DNA of 51,475 bases, from contig NZ_JAKMCS010000022.1 of NCBI RefSeq assembly GCF_022662195.1, forward strand, positions 1-51,475. The letters run 5' to 3'. A program made the position numbers and the translations under genes. Source of the DNA: Aestuariivivens insulae (GTDB lineage: Bacteria; Bacteroidota; Bacteroidia; Flavobacteriales; Flavobacteriaceae). Below are positions 16,573 through 24,422 of this stretch, one piece after another. Under the pieces are notes generated by a model. The model saw only the letters and a program-made list of their open reading frames with translations. It had not been told where the DNA came from and ran no database searches. Position 1 is the stretch's first letter; each line of letters opens with the position of its first letter.

Positions 16573-17430
16573 ATGAAGATAATCAAATTTTGGTTGGCAA
16601 TTATAGGTGCAACATTGTTTTTCAACTCATGTTCAAATATTGTTATATCCTATAACCCATTTTACACAAAAGACGTAGTTTATTTTGAACCAAAACTTAT
16701 AGGCAATTGGATGGAATGTGAACTTGTAAATGATGATGAAGTTTATGAAATTCCAAGAGGCAGTTGGGAGGTACAAAAATTTAAAGATTTTCTTCTTAAC
16801 TATCATTTAAATCCATACATCCCCCTCGAAAATAATAAAGATAATTATAAAAATATTGGTAAACACACACAAATATCATTAAATGATGTCTTATTCAGAT
16901 ACGAATACGATTTAAAGAATTACGACGGTTATAAGAATTCGTACGCCATAACTCATAGGAGAGGTGAAACTAGTACCATATTCCTCGGCACCCCTTTTAA
17001 AATTGACAACCAATTGTTTCTTGATTTAATGCCCATATACCAAAGTGATTGCAGTAACAATAATTATGATGACGATAAATTAGACAATAATTTTATTTTT
17101 AAAGCCCACTTAGTTGTTACACATTCACTTGTAAGACTGAAAATTATATCTAACAACCTAGTTTATATGGATTTTATTAACGAACGGCGACTTAGTGACC
17201 TTATTAATGCCCGTAAAATAAAAATAAGCCACCAAAAAGCGACCAATGCCTATGATTATTTACCTAAAAGCACTGCCTACGGTGTGGGGTACGAGGATTA
17301 TTTATTATTGACGGCTACATCAGAAGAGTTGGTGAAGTTTATAAAAAAATATACCAAAGATGAAGATAACTGGGATAAATCCGATGATGAATATGAAATT
17401 AATGAGATACATTATCTAACAAGAGATTAA
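16573..17430 (+). CDS. Lipoprotein of a local paralogous pair, copy 2
   Basis: 285 aa from the ATG at 16573; the TTG at 16564 is an unlikely start. The lipobox is FNSC (Cys20), followed by SNIVISYNPFYTKDVVYFEPK. It has the same conserved blocks as the product of 15774 but about 70 extra residues, including a longer region after GNW and an Asn/Asp-rich loop. Function unknown; expression is probably under the same control as copy 1 (site B). Confidence 0.6.
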   Translation: MKIIKFWLAIIGATLFFNSCSNIVISYNPFYTKDVVYFEPKLIGNWMECELVNDDEVYEIPRGSWEVQKFKDFLLNYHLNPYIPLENNKDNYKNIGKHTQISLNDVLFRYEYDLKNYDGYKNSYAITHRRGETSTIFLGTPFKIDNQLFLDLMPIYQSDCSNNNYDDDKLDNNFIFKAHLVVTHSLVRLKIISNNLVYMDFINERRLSDLINARKIKISHQKATNAYDYLPKSTAYGVGYEDYLLLTATSEELVKFIKKYTKDEDNWDKSDDEYEINEIHYLTRD

Positions 17431-17482
17431 AAAGATAGCTAGGATTTCTCTTCGCCACATTAGTGATTAAAAAATAAAAAAC

Positions 17483-18541
17483 ATGAACAATTTTGTTACG
17501 CGATCGGTCAGTATGTCTTTACAGAGTAATATTATATTCAATTTAGTATTATGGGTCTGCTTGCTTTTTGTATTACTTTTTATTTTTGCAGAAAGCCTCC
17601 ATCCCTACTCCATCGATGTTATTTATACGGTCGGTTTTTTATCAACAGCCCTAATCCCTGTACTCATTAACTTTTATATCTTGATTCCCAAGTTTTTAAA
17701 AACTGAAAAATATTTGCTGTATCTCTTCACTTTTGTAATTACCCTTTTAGCGTTTAATAAGTTAAGTACCCTGTACTTTGAACGTTGCATCGACTATCTT
17801 TTTCCGGATTATTACTTTATAAGTTACCACTCCAATACCACTTTGTTTGCCATTTACAGCTTATTGTTGGTTGGTACCACCTTAATAAAACTCTCGGTAG
17901 ACTGGTTCTATTTTAACCGCCAGGAAAATCGGGAACTTAAAATTAAGACCCAGCAGATACAGACCCAGCTTTCTTTGTTAAGATCTCAAATAAACCCTCA
18001 TTTTTTGTTCAATTCGCTCAATGTGATTTACGCCTTAGCCATTGAAAAAAAGATAGAAACCAAAGATGCCATTGTGCAACTTTCTGATATTTTGCGGTAT
18101 GTGATTTACGACTCTAACACGCCACGTGTATCTTTAAAGGACGAAATGACCTTGTTGAAAAATTATATCGAATTTCAGAAGTTTAGGCAAAAGGAAACAG
18201 GAAATATCAAGTTTAATTGTAAGGTTGACAACGAAAATTACCAAATTTATCCTATGTTATTGATACCTTTAGTGGAGAACAGTTTTAAATATGGGATTAA
18301 AGGAGATATAAGCAATACCTTTCTTAATATCGATTTATCGCTGCAAAACAACGAATTTCTATTTCACATTGAAAATAATTATTCGCAAGACCAATTGAAG
18401 CCGAACCAACATTCGGGTGTTGGATTGGAAAATATTAAGAAAAACCTTGAGATTGTTTATGCCAAAAAACATGAATTTAACATAGTGAAATCCAAGGATA
18501 CCTTTGGAGTGATTTTAAAACTACATAAGCATGAAAATTAA
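17483..18541 (+). CDS. LytS-type sensor histidine kinase
   Basis: 352 aa. Four hydrophobic segments in the first 140 residues form the membrane part. A short coiled coil follows, then the His_kinase domain with SLLRSQINPHFLFNSLN (His173) and a C-terminal ATPase (PMLLIPLVENSFKYG, HSGVGLENIKKNLEI). This architecture belongs to the AlgZ/LytS family paired with LytTR regulators. It overlaps the regulator gene by 11 bp. The signal is unknown; no periplasmic sensor domain is present, so it may sense the membrane or a partner protein. Confidence 0.9.
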   Translation: MNNFVTRSVSMSLQSNIIFNLVLWVCLLFVLLFIFAESLHPYSIDVIYTVGFLSTALIPVLINFYILIPKFLKTEKYLLYLFTFVITLLAFNKLSTLYFERCIDYLFPDYYFISYHSNTTLFAIYSLLLVGTTLIKLSVDWFYFNRQENRELKIKTQQIQTQLSLLRSQINPHFLFNSLNVIYALAIEKKIETKDAIVQLSDILRYVIYDSNTPRVSLKDEMTLLKNYIEFQKFRQKETGNIKFNCKVDNENYQIYPMLLIPLVENSFKYGIKGDISNTFLNIDLSLQNNEFLFHIENNYSQDQLKPNQHSGVGLENIKKNLEIVYAKKHEFNIVKSKDTFGVILKLHKHEN

Positions 18542-19232
18542 TTGCTTAATAATAGATGATGAGCCTGCTTCTCAAATTGTTTTAAAAAATTTTATTGCAG
18601 ATGTTGGTTTTTTAGAAATGAAAGCCATTTGCAATAACGCCATTGAAGCTATTGATAAACTAAAGGAATTCAATGATATTGACTTGCTATTTTTGGACGT
18701 AAACATGCCCAAAATTTCAGGGTTAACCTTTTACAAATCATTACAAAATCCACCTCATGTAATTTTTACAACGGCCTATCCGCAATATGCGGTAGACGGG
18801 TTTGAAGTCAATGCCATTGACTATTTACTAAAACCCTTTTCTTTTGAACGCTTTTTTATTGCTGTGAATAAGGTGTTGGAGAAGCGTTATAATAATGGTA
18901 ATAACACAAGTGAAGAGCAGTTTTTCCTTGTTAAATCAAACAAAACACTTCATAAAATTAACTTTAAAAATATTTTATATATTGAAGCTTTTGGCGATTA
19001 TGTGAAAGTACATCAGGAACAACAATGCCTATTGACCAATGCGACATTTACATCTGTACTTGAATCCTTACCTAAGGATATTTTTGTAAGAACCCACAAA
19101 TCTTTTGCCATTAATTTCAAAAAAATGAATGCTATAAGTGGTAATCAAATTACCATACAAAAACATAAAATCCCCATTGGGCAAAAATATAGAGTCGAGT
19201 TCTATAAGTTTATAGATCAGGCCAACAGATGA
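18531..19232 (+). CDS. LytTR family response regulator
   Basis: 233 aa. The receiver domain (1-120) has the acidic pair Asp9/Asp10, phospho-acceptor Asp56 (FLDVNMPK) and the late KPF motif. The LytTR DNA-binding domain is at about 130-233 (NKTLHKINFKNILYIEAFGDYVKVH..., RTHKSFAINFKKM). It partners the overlapping kinase. The four 21-bp-spaced TTTGAC-type repeats upstream of flanking genes are the natural candidates for its binding sites. Confidence 0.92.
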   Translation: MKINCLIIDDEPASQIVLKNFIADVGFLEMKAICNNAIEAIDKLKEFNDIDLLFLDVNMPKISGLTFYKSLQNPPHVIFTTAYPQYAVDGFEVNAIDYLLKPFSFERFFIAVNKVLEKRYNNGNNTSEEQFFLVKSNKTLHKINFKNILYIEAFGDYVKVHQEQQCLLTNATFTSVLESLPKDIFVRTHKSFAINFKKMNAISGNQITIQKHKIPIGQKYRVEFYKFIDQANR

Positions 19233-19326
19233 CGACAAGGTTAATGTGCATGTTTTTTTAGGGATTAACATTAGATATGAAAGGCTTTTTAATTTTTAAG
19301 TTATTAACTAATACTTCATTTTAATC

Positions 19327-20406
19327 ATGTACAATTTTATTATTACAATAGTTTTAAAAATTAGATATTCGTATTGGCTTAACTTAATGGTTTTGCTCTT
19401 AACTGTGTTTTGTTGTAATAATAATAAGCATAATCCAGCATTTCAAATTACCGACCCCTGTGAAAGCACCAGCCCAACGCCGGATAGTTTGCTATATACA
19501 CCTGTCTATGAAAAGCCCGTTATAACTTCTCCGAATAATAATTCAATTATTCCTATAATTTATGGGGATGAAGTCGTTGAAATTAAGTGGGAATCACCAA
19601 AAGATTTGGTTCGTTTAGAATTAGAATATTTTAAATTAGATCATCCTTATGATTGTTTGGATTATGAAAAATTTCGTCCGTCATATCCTATAATGGTAAA
19701 TGGTGTTGTTGGTGAAGGTTCGACAAGCTTTCCGAATAATACCGGAAGGTGTCATTATTGGTTGATCAATGGGTTTTATGATCCTTTCAAAACGGATTAT
19801 TTTGAAATCATAAAAGATACTGTTTATGTGGCCTATAGAATGCGGTCAAAATCAATTTGGAGTGATCCTTCCAAAAAATTTAGCTTATGGACCGATGTAA
19901 AAACTTTTGCAATGGTTCCTCTTGTAAATTTAAAGAAGGATATTATTGAGGTTTCTTATCATTTTAATTTTATTGCAGAAGAAACGCATGAATACTATTT
20001 TTCAGGGATGGCTAAAGCGAATAATTATCGCCTTAATAACATGGCTTCTGATAACCATTTAAATTTGGAAAAAATCAGATCCATAAGACCAGTAAAATTT
20101 GTAACCAATTTTGTAAGTGGGTTTGCGCGCAATAAAAATCCATTTTTATTGCTAACGATTGGGTTCAATGAAGATTATGAATACAAAAAACTTTTTTGCC
20201 CTTTTGAACTAATTGGTAGTGTTGCTCCAAGCTCGAATCAAGAAAGTCGTTCTATTGAGGGGCAGTTTTTGGAAACTTATTCAAATAACTTCCTATCCCA
20301 AATGAAAGATTATGATTTAAAATTGGCTTATAAACTGGAAGGTGCTTCGGGTACTGAACAGAAGGTGTTAATAACTCTGACCTATGAAGTTTTTAGTGAT
20401 TATTAA
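19327..20406 (+). CDS. Hypothetical lipoprotein
   Basis: 359 aa. A hydrophobic segment (18-33) ends in Cys-Cys (VFCCNNNK), suggesting a lipoprotein; the first residues before it are unusually long, and the second ATG (Met24) lies within the hydrophobic segment. The mature part begins with a fibronectin/Ig-like region (YEKPVITSPNNNS..., VEIKWESPKDLVRLELEY) and later looks beta-rich. No family recognised. It has no 21-bp repeat upstream and follows the LytTR gene by 94 bp, so it could be read from that operon. Confidence 0.55.
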   Translation: MYNFIITIVLKIRYSYWLNLMVLLLTVFCCNNNKHNPAFQITDPCESTSPTPDSLLYTPVYEKPVITSPNNNSIIPIIYGDEVVEIKWESPKDLVRLELEYFKLDHPYDCLDYEKFRPSYPIMVNGVVGEGSTSFPNNTGRCHYWLINGFYDPFKTDYFEIIKDTVYVAYRMRSKSIWSDPSKKFSLWTDVKTFAMVPLVNLKKDIIEVSYHFNFIAEETHEYYFSGMAKANNYRLNNMASDNHLNLEKIRSIRPVKFVTNFVSGFARNKNPFLLLTIGFNEDYEYKKLFCPFELIGSVAPSSNQESRSIEGQFLETYSNNFLSQMKDYDLKLAYKLEGASGTEQKVLITLTYEVFSDY

Positions 20407-20456
20407 ATCATTTTCATTGTGTAAGTGTAAAGTTCGACGGACTATTACAATTTAGG

Positions 20457-20490
20457 CTTTTGACGTTCAAACATTCGTGTTTGACGAAAA
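20457..20490. promoter_or_regulatory. 21-bp-spaced direct repeat, site C
   Basis: TTTGACGTTC at 20459 and TTTGACGAAA at 20480, 21 bp apart, 80 bp before the start at 20560. Here both halves carry TTTGACG, the best-matching pair of the four sites. Confidence 0.6.
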
Positions 20491-20559
20491 AAATTTAATT
20501 AACACTCTTTTTCTTTAATTTTAATATACTACTTAAAACTGGCTAACTAAAACCAACCA

Positions 20560-21504
20560 ATGAAAAAAATATTAACACTTCTGTTCCTAATTCCTTTTAT
20601 TCACTTTGGTCAAGAGGAAAAAATTATTGATTATAATGACATTAACAAAATGGGGGAGCTTTTTGTTTCAAAAAACGACTCGACCTTAATTACGGGCAAA
20701 GTCAAATATTATTATGAGAATGGACAATTAAAGGAAGAAGTAACCATCAAGAATGGTAGATTAGATGGGGTAGGTAAAAAATGGTATGAAAATGGGCAGT
20801 TAAGTTATGAAGCGGTACATAAGGATGGTATATCCAACGGTGTTAGTAAAAAATATTATGAAAATGGCCAACTAATGAGACAAATACCAAAAATAAATGG
20901 CAAAATTAATGGGGTTCAAAGGGAGTGGTATGAAAACGGTCAATTAAAGAGAGAGGTTGAAACTAAGGATGATAAAATAGACGGGGTTGATAAAGAGTGG
21001 TATGAAAATGGTCAATTAAGTTTTGAAGGAACTTATAAGGATGGTAAGGCCGAAGATGTTATGATAGAATGGTATGAGAATGGGCAATTAAAATATAAGG
21101 TATTATTCAAAAACGATAAAAAGGAAGGCCTTGCACAATGGTGGCATGAGAACGGAGAATTAAAAGAGAAAGTAACATTCAAGAACGATAAAAAAGAAGG
21201 GGTTTCACAATGGTGGTATGAGAATGGGCAGTTAAAAGAGGAGGAAACATTTTTAGACGGGCAACCTAATGGGTTAGCGAGAGAGTGGCACCAAAATGGG
21301 CAATTAAAGGGTGAAGGTGTGTTCAAAAATGGTCTACTAGAAGGTATTTCGAAATGGTGGTATGAGAATGGGCAGATGGAAGATGAATGGACCTATAAAA
21401 AAGGAAAACCTAATGGAACTTGGAAAAAATGGAATACTGATGGTAAACTACTTAAAGAGCAAACGTATAAAAGAGGCCGTTTAATTTCTGAGAAAAGTTA
21501 TTAA
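20560..21504 (+). CDS. Exported MORN-repeat (YwqK-like) protein
   Basis: 314 aa with a signal peptide ending at HFG-QEE. The mature protein is about eleven tandem repeats of 23 residues with the core WYENGQLKEE..KNGKxxGV, MORN-variant repeats as in YwqK proteins. These are often annotated as toxin-antitoxin proteins without evidence; here the protein is exported and more likely a surface or periplasmic binding scaffold. The 69-bp DNA period is visible throughout, so copy number may vary by recombination. It is preceded by direct-repeat site C. Confidence 0.8.
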   Translation: MKKILTLLFLIPFIHFGQEEKIIDYNDINKMGELFVSKNDSTLITGKVKYYYENGQLKEEVTIKNGRLDGVGKKWYENGQLSYEAVHKDGISNGVSKKYYENGQLMRQIPKINGKINGVQREWYENGQLKREVETKDDKIDGVDKEWYENGQLSFEGTYKDGKAEDVMIEWYENGQLKYKVLFKNDKKEGLAQWWHENGELKEKVTFKNDKKEGVSQWWYENGQLKEEETFLDGQPNGLAREWHQNGQLKGEGVFKNGLLEGISKWWYENGQMEDEWTYKKGKPNGTWKKWNTDGKLLKEQTYKRGRLISEKSY

Positions 21505-21559
21505 TCCTTAATATTTCTTGCAATGGTGTACACTGTATACATAAATTGACCATTAAGTC

Positions 21560-22054
21560 ATGAAAAAAAATATCGTTGTTTTTATCGCAATCTTATTGAT
21601 TATTGAATGTCAGGGTCAAGAAGGAATTTCACTCTCCCAATCTACAAACAATACCTTTATAATAGATATTTTCGCAAGAGGAGATAACAATAGGCTGCAT
21701 TTTGGATATTCACATCAATTTAACGGTCAGAAAGGGAAAGTTGAGAAAACAAAATTGGATGGATCTACAGAGACTGAAAAAGGAAAATATTTTTGGACCT
21801 GTGATTTAGGATATAGTAGGATATTTTTCAACCATATAGCCGTGCATTCTGAGCTAAGTATTGGAGGTTCAAAAAAGTTTACCAATTTTAAAGACGAAAG
21901 AGATTATATTGATGATTATTCTGTCATTACTAGTAGAAACTTAGCGGTTGGTATTGGATTAAAACTTGGTTACTCATTTAAATTTGGTTTTGAACCTTTC
22001 ATTGGATTTAATACACTCAAAAAGGTGGATATTGGAGCTCGGGTTTTCTGGTAA
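21560..22054 (+). CDS. Small outer-membrane-protein-like hypothetical
   Basis: 164 aa with a signal peptide (MKKNIVVFIAILLIIECQGQ). The mature part has beta-strand alternation and ends in ...GARVFW, with a terminal aromatic residue as in outer-membrane barrels. It follows the MORN gene by 55 bp on the same strand and may be co-transcribed. No family recognised. Confidence 0.5.
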   Translation: MKKNIVVFIAILLIIECQGQEGISLSQSTNNTFIIDIFARGDNNRLHFGYSHQFNGQKGKVEKTKLDGSTETEKGKYFWTCDLGYSRIFFNHIAVHSELSIGGSKKFTNFKDERDYIDDYSVITSRNLAVGIGLKLGYSFKFGFEPFIGFNTLKKVDIGARVFW

Positions 22055-22158
22055 AAATTCTATTAATTTAAATTAGAGAAGAAAGTAATTTAAAAATGAA
22101 TAACTTGATTGTAAAAATGAAAAAATAAGCAAAGGATTTAAACATAATAATAAATAAA

Positions 22159-22190
22159 GTGTTTGACCTTTGAATAACAGTTTTCGACAA
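22159..22190. promoter_or_regulatory. 21-bp-spaced direct repeat, site D
   Basis: TTTGAC at 22162 and TTCGAC at 22183, spacing 21 bp, upstream of the gene starting at 22283. The right half deviates by one base, so this is the weakest of the four sites. Confidence 0.45.
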
Positions 22191-22282
22191 AAATATCGAA
22201 TCCACAATTTCTTTTCATTTTATTTAGCATGCTCTAACTTTTATAAAAAACATATGTGTCAACTATATCTAATATTTATAAA

Positions 22283-23074
22283 ATGAAAACTACCGCTCAT
22301 TTAAAAACAATATATATTATTATACTTTTCTTGCTAACTACAGTTGTTTTTGCACAAGATTCTATCAGACTTTTTGAACCATTGCCCCGTAATTCAGAAA
22401 AAATAAATTTAATCCAACCAAAAGGAGCTATTATTTGGGGTAATTCGGACAAATACACCTTAGAGAATTATGGTGCCGCAAAAGTTAAAAACGGGATAAC
22501 CTCAACTGGAACAAATAGAAAACGTGGTGTTTATTATTCTGTTGTGAAACAAAAAATCACTATCAATTTAACAACTTTCAATAATATGACTTCTACTTTA
22601 AAAGTACAAACTGTGCAAAATGAAGAATATACTCTTAAAGATACTTCTTTCGAAAATGCCTTATTAAATATAGCAGGCACTGGAGTTGAAACCGAAGAAG
22701 TTCAAAGCTATGCTCCATTTGAAAAAACAATAAGGGGCTCAATTACCACCAGTTCTGAAATTTCCAAAAATTGGGATATTAATCTAATAATTGATAAAAC
22801 TCCTTCATTATTTTTAGAACTAGGCAATCTTACTAACGGCAATCAAACCATAAAAATCATTAGAACAAATTTAGACGATAACAAAAATATTAATGAAAAT
22901 GGCAACATTCCTGAAGCAACACAATTTTATGAGCTTTTGGAAAATGGTATATCATTAGGTGCTGTTACTACTAAAAATTATAACGGAGACAATTCAATTT
23001 GGCTAAAGCCAGGATTAGATGCCTCAACAAAATTAATTTTATGTTCAGCTTTGTTGTTATTAAAGAAATTTTAA
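22283..23074 (+). CDS. Exported hypothetical protein
   Basis: 263 aa from the ATG at 22283, which opens a clear signal peptide (MKTTAHLKTIYIIILFLLTTVVFA-QD); the ATG at 22256 is less likely. The mature region is beta-rich with Asn/Thr-rich stretches, and the last residues are hydrophobic (LILCSALLLLKKF), perhaps a membrane-touching tail. No family recognised. Candidate member of the LytTR regulon through site D. Confidence 0.55.
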   Translation: MKTTAHLKTIYIIILFLLTTVVFAQDSIRLFEPLPRNSEKINLIQPKGAIIWGNSDKYTLENYGAAKVKNGITSTGTNRKRGVYYSVVKQKITINLTTFNNMTSTLKVQTVQNEEYTLKDTSFENALLNIAGTGVETEEVQSYAPFEKTIRGSITTSSEISKNWDINLIIDKTPSLFLELGNLTNGNQTIKIIRTNLDDNKNINENGNIPEATQFYELLENGISLGAVTTKNYNGDNSIWLKPGLDASTKLILCSALLLLKKF

Positions 23075-23130
23075 TTGCGTTTATCTTAAACTATTCAAAA
23101 ATTAATCAAACATTTTAATTGAATATAGTT

Positions 23131-23634
23131 ATGCAAAAATTTATGTTATTAGTTTTCAGTCTGGTTGCTTTTAATAGCCTGATTGCACAAGAAAGAGGTC
23201 TTAGTATTTATAATGATCAAGAATCTAAAAGCATCATTATTAAGGAAAATAAAAGGATTCGCATTAAAACTTTTGATGGGATAAAGTTAACAGGGAAGTT
23301 TAAAATAATAGACTATGAAACTATTCATATAAAGAATAGACACATAAAACTTAATCAGATTGAAAAAATAAAAAAGCATCCCTTGGTTATTTCTATTTTA
23401 ATAAACGGATCACTTTATTGGTTGGGAGCAGCATTTTTCATAGGTGGAGTTGAACTAGCAATTTTAGCTTTTTCTGGAGGTGATGGTTCTGGTTTACTTT
23501 TGGCTCCCGTTGCTTTACTTATAATGACACCCTCTCCATTTTTAATTTATGAAGCAATTAAATCGCCTAACATTCTTAAAGGCTATAAAAACACAAGTCA
23601 TTGGAAATATGAAATAATAACAATATCAGACTAG
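23131..23634 (+). CDS. Exported protein with two C-terminal membrane segments
   Basis: 167 aa from the ATG at 23131 (MQKFMLLVFSLVAFNSLIA-QE signal). A short beta-rich part (IKTFDGIKLTGKFKIIDYETIHIKNRHIKL) resembles SH3/LSM-like small domains. Two hydrophobic segments follow (about 90-112 and 118-138). It lies 47 bp before the acyltransferase gene on the same strand, so it could be the first gene of the lipid operon or an unrelated neighbour. Function unknown. Confidence 0.5.
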   Translation: MQKFMLLVFSLVAFNSLIAQERGLSIYNDQESKSIIIKENKRIRIKTFDGIKLTGKFKIIDYETIHIKNRHIKLNQIEKIKKHPLVISILINGSLYWLGAAFFIGGVELAILAFSGGDGSGLLLAPVALLIMTPSPFLIYEAIKSPNILKGYKNTSHWKYEIITISD

Positions 23635-23681
23635 AAGTGTTTTCTTCCTGTTTAAAGCATGAATAATTTAACAAGTTTAGT

Positions 23682-24422
23682 ATGGCATATTACTTCAAAA
23701 TAAAAGAAACATTCATTACCATTTACCGATGGACAACCGCCCTTAGCATTACCTTTATTACAGGAAGCATTGCTTTAATATTTGTTGTGATAAGTTTTGG
23801 GAAGCTAAGAAACCTTTGTGTAACCTTTATTATCAAACCTTCTTCCCGCTCTATTTTATGGGTCAATGGTTTCCGTGGTTATTATCCTCCTTTGGATAAA
23901 TTTCCCAAACATCAAGTACTTTATACTTTCAATCATAATGCCGAACAAGATCTTTTTCTTTTAACAGCCTTAGGGCTTCAAAATACAAAATTTCTTCTTT
24001 CTGAAAAAACATGGATTTATATACCATTGGTTATTTCTGCTTTGGCAACAGGGACATTTTATATCCCTCAAAAAAAACATGCCCGAAGAAGATTGAAATT
24101 TTTTAAAAAGACCACTAAATTTCTTCAAAAAACCAACTACTCTATTGCCGCTTCATCTGAAGGAGTACATGAACATTTTCATGGAATAGCTCCTTTTAAT
24201 CGAGGGATATATAGAATGGCATTAGAGGCAAATTTACCGATTGTCCCTTTGTTTATTAATGTTCCTAAAGAAAGTGATAATAGAACTTTTGGCATCGAAT
24301 TATTAGATGAAATTTCTACAAAGGATTGGCAAGTTTATAATCTTGATAAGCATATTGAACATGTTAGAACCATTTTTGTTAATCGATTCAATGAGTTAAA
24401 TCCAAATTGTAAAACTACATGA
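23682..24422 (+). CDS. PlsC-like acyltransferase
   Basis: 246 aa, glycerolipid acyltransferase family. Motif I is HNAEQD (His85, Asp90, the HX4D catalytic pair). Motif III is SEGVHEHFHGIAPFNRG, replacing the usual EGxRS..G, and motif IV is NLPIVPLFIN. One N-terminal membrane segment (about 15-40). It should transfer an acyl chain to a hydroxyl of a phospholipid precursor or other lipid alcohol. First gene of a tight seven-gene operon; its stop overlaps the next start (ATGA). Confidence 0.75.
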   Translation: MAYYFKIKETFITIYRWTTALSITFITGSIALIFVVISFGKLRNLCVTFIIKPSSRSILWVNGFRGYYPPLDKFPKHQVLYTFNHNAEQDLFLLTALGLQNTKFLLSEKTWIYIPLVISALATGTFYIPQKKHARRRLKFFKKTTKFLQKTNYSIAASSEGVHEHFHGIAPFNRGIYRMALEANLPIVPLFINVPKESDNRTFGIELLDEISTKDWQVYNLDKHIEHVRTIFVNRFNELNPNCKTT

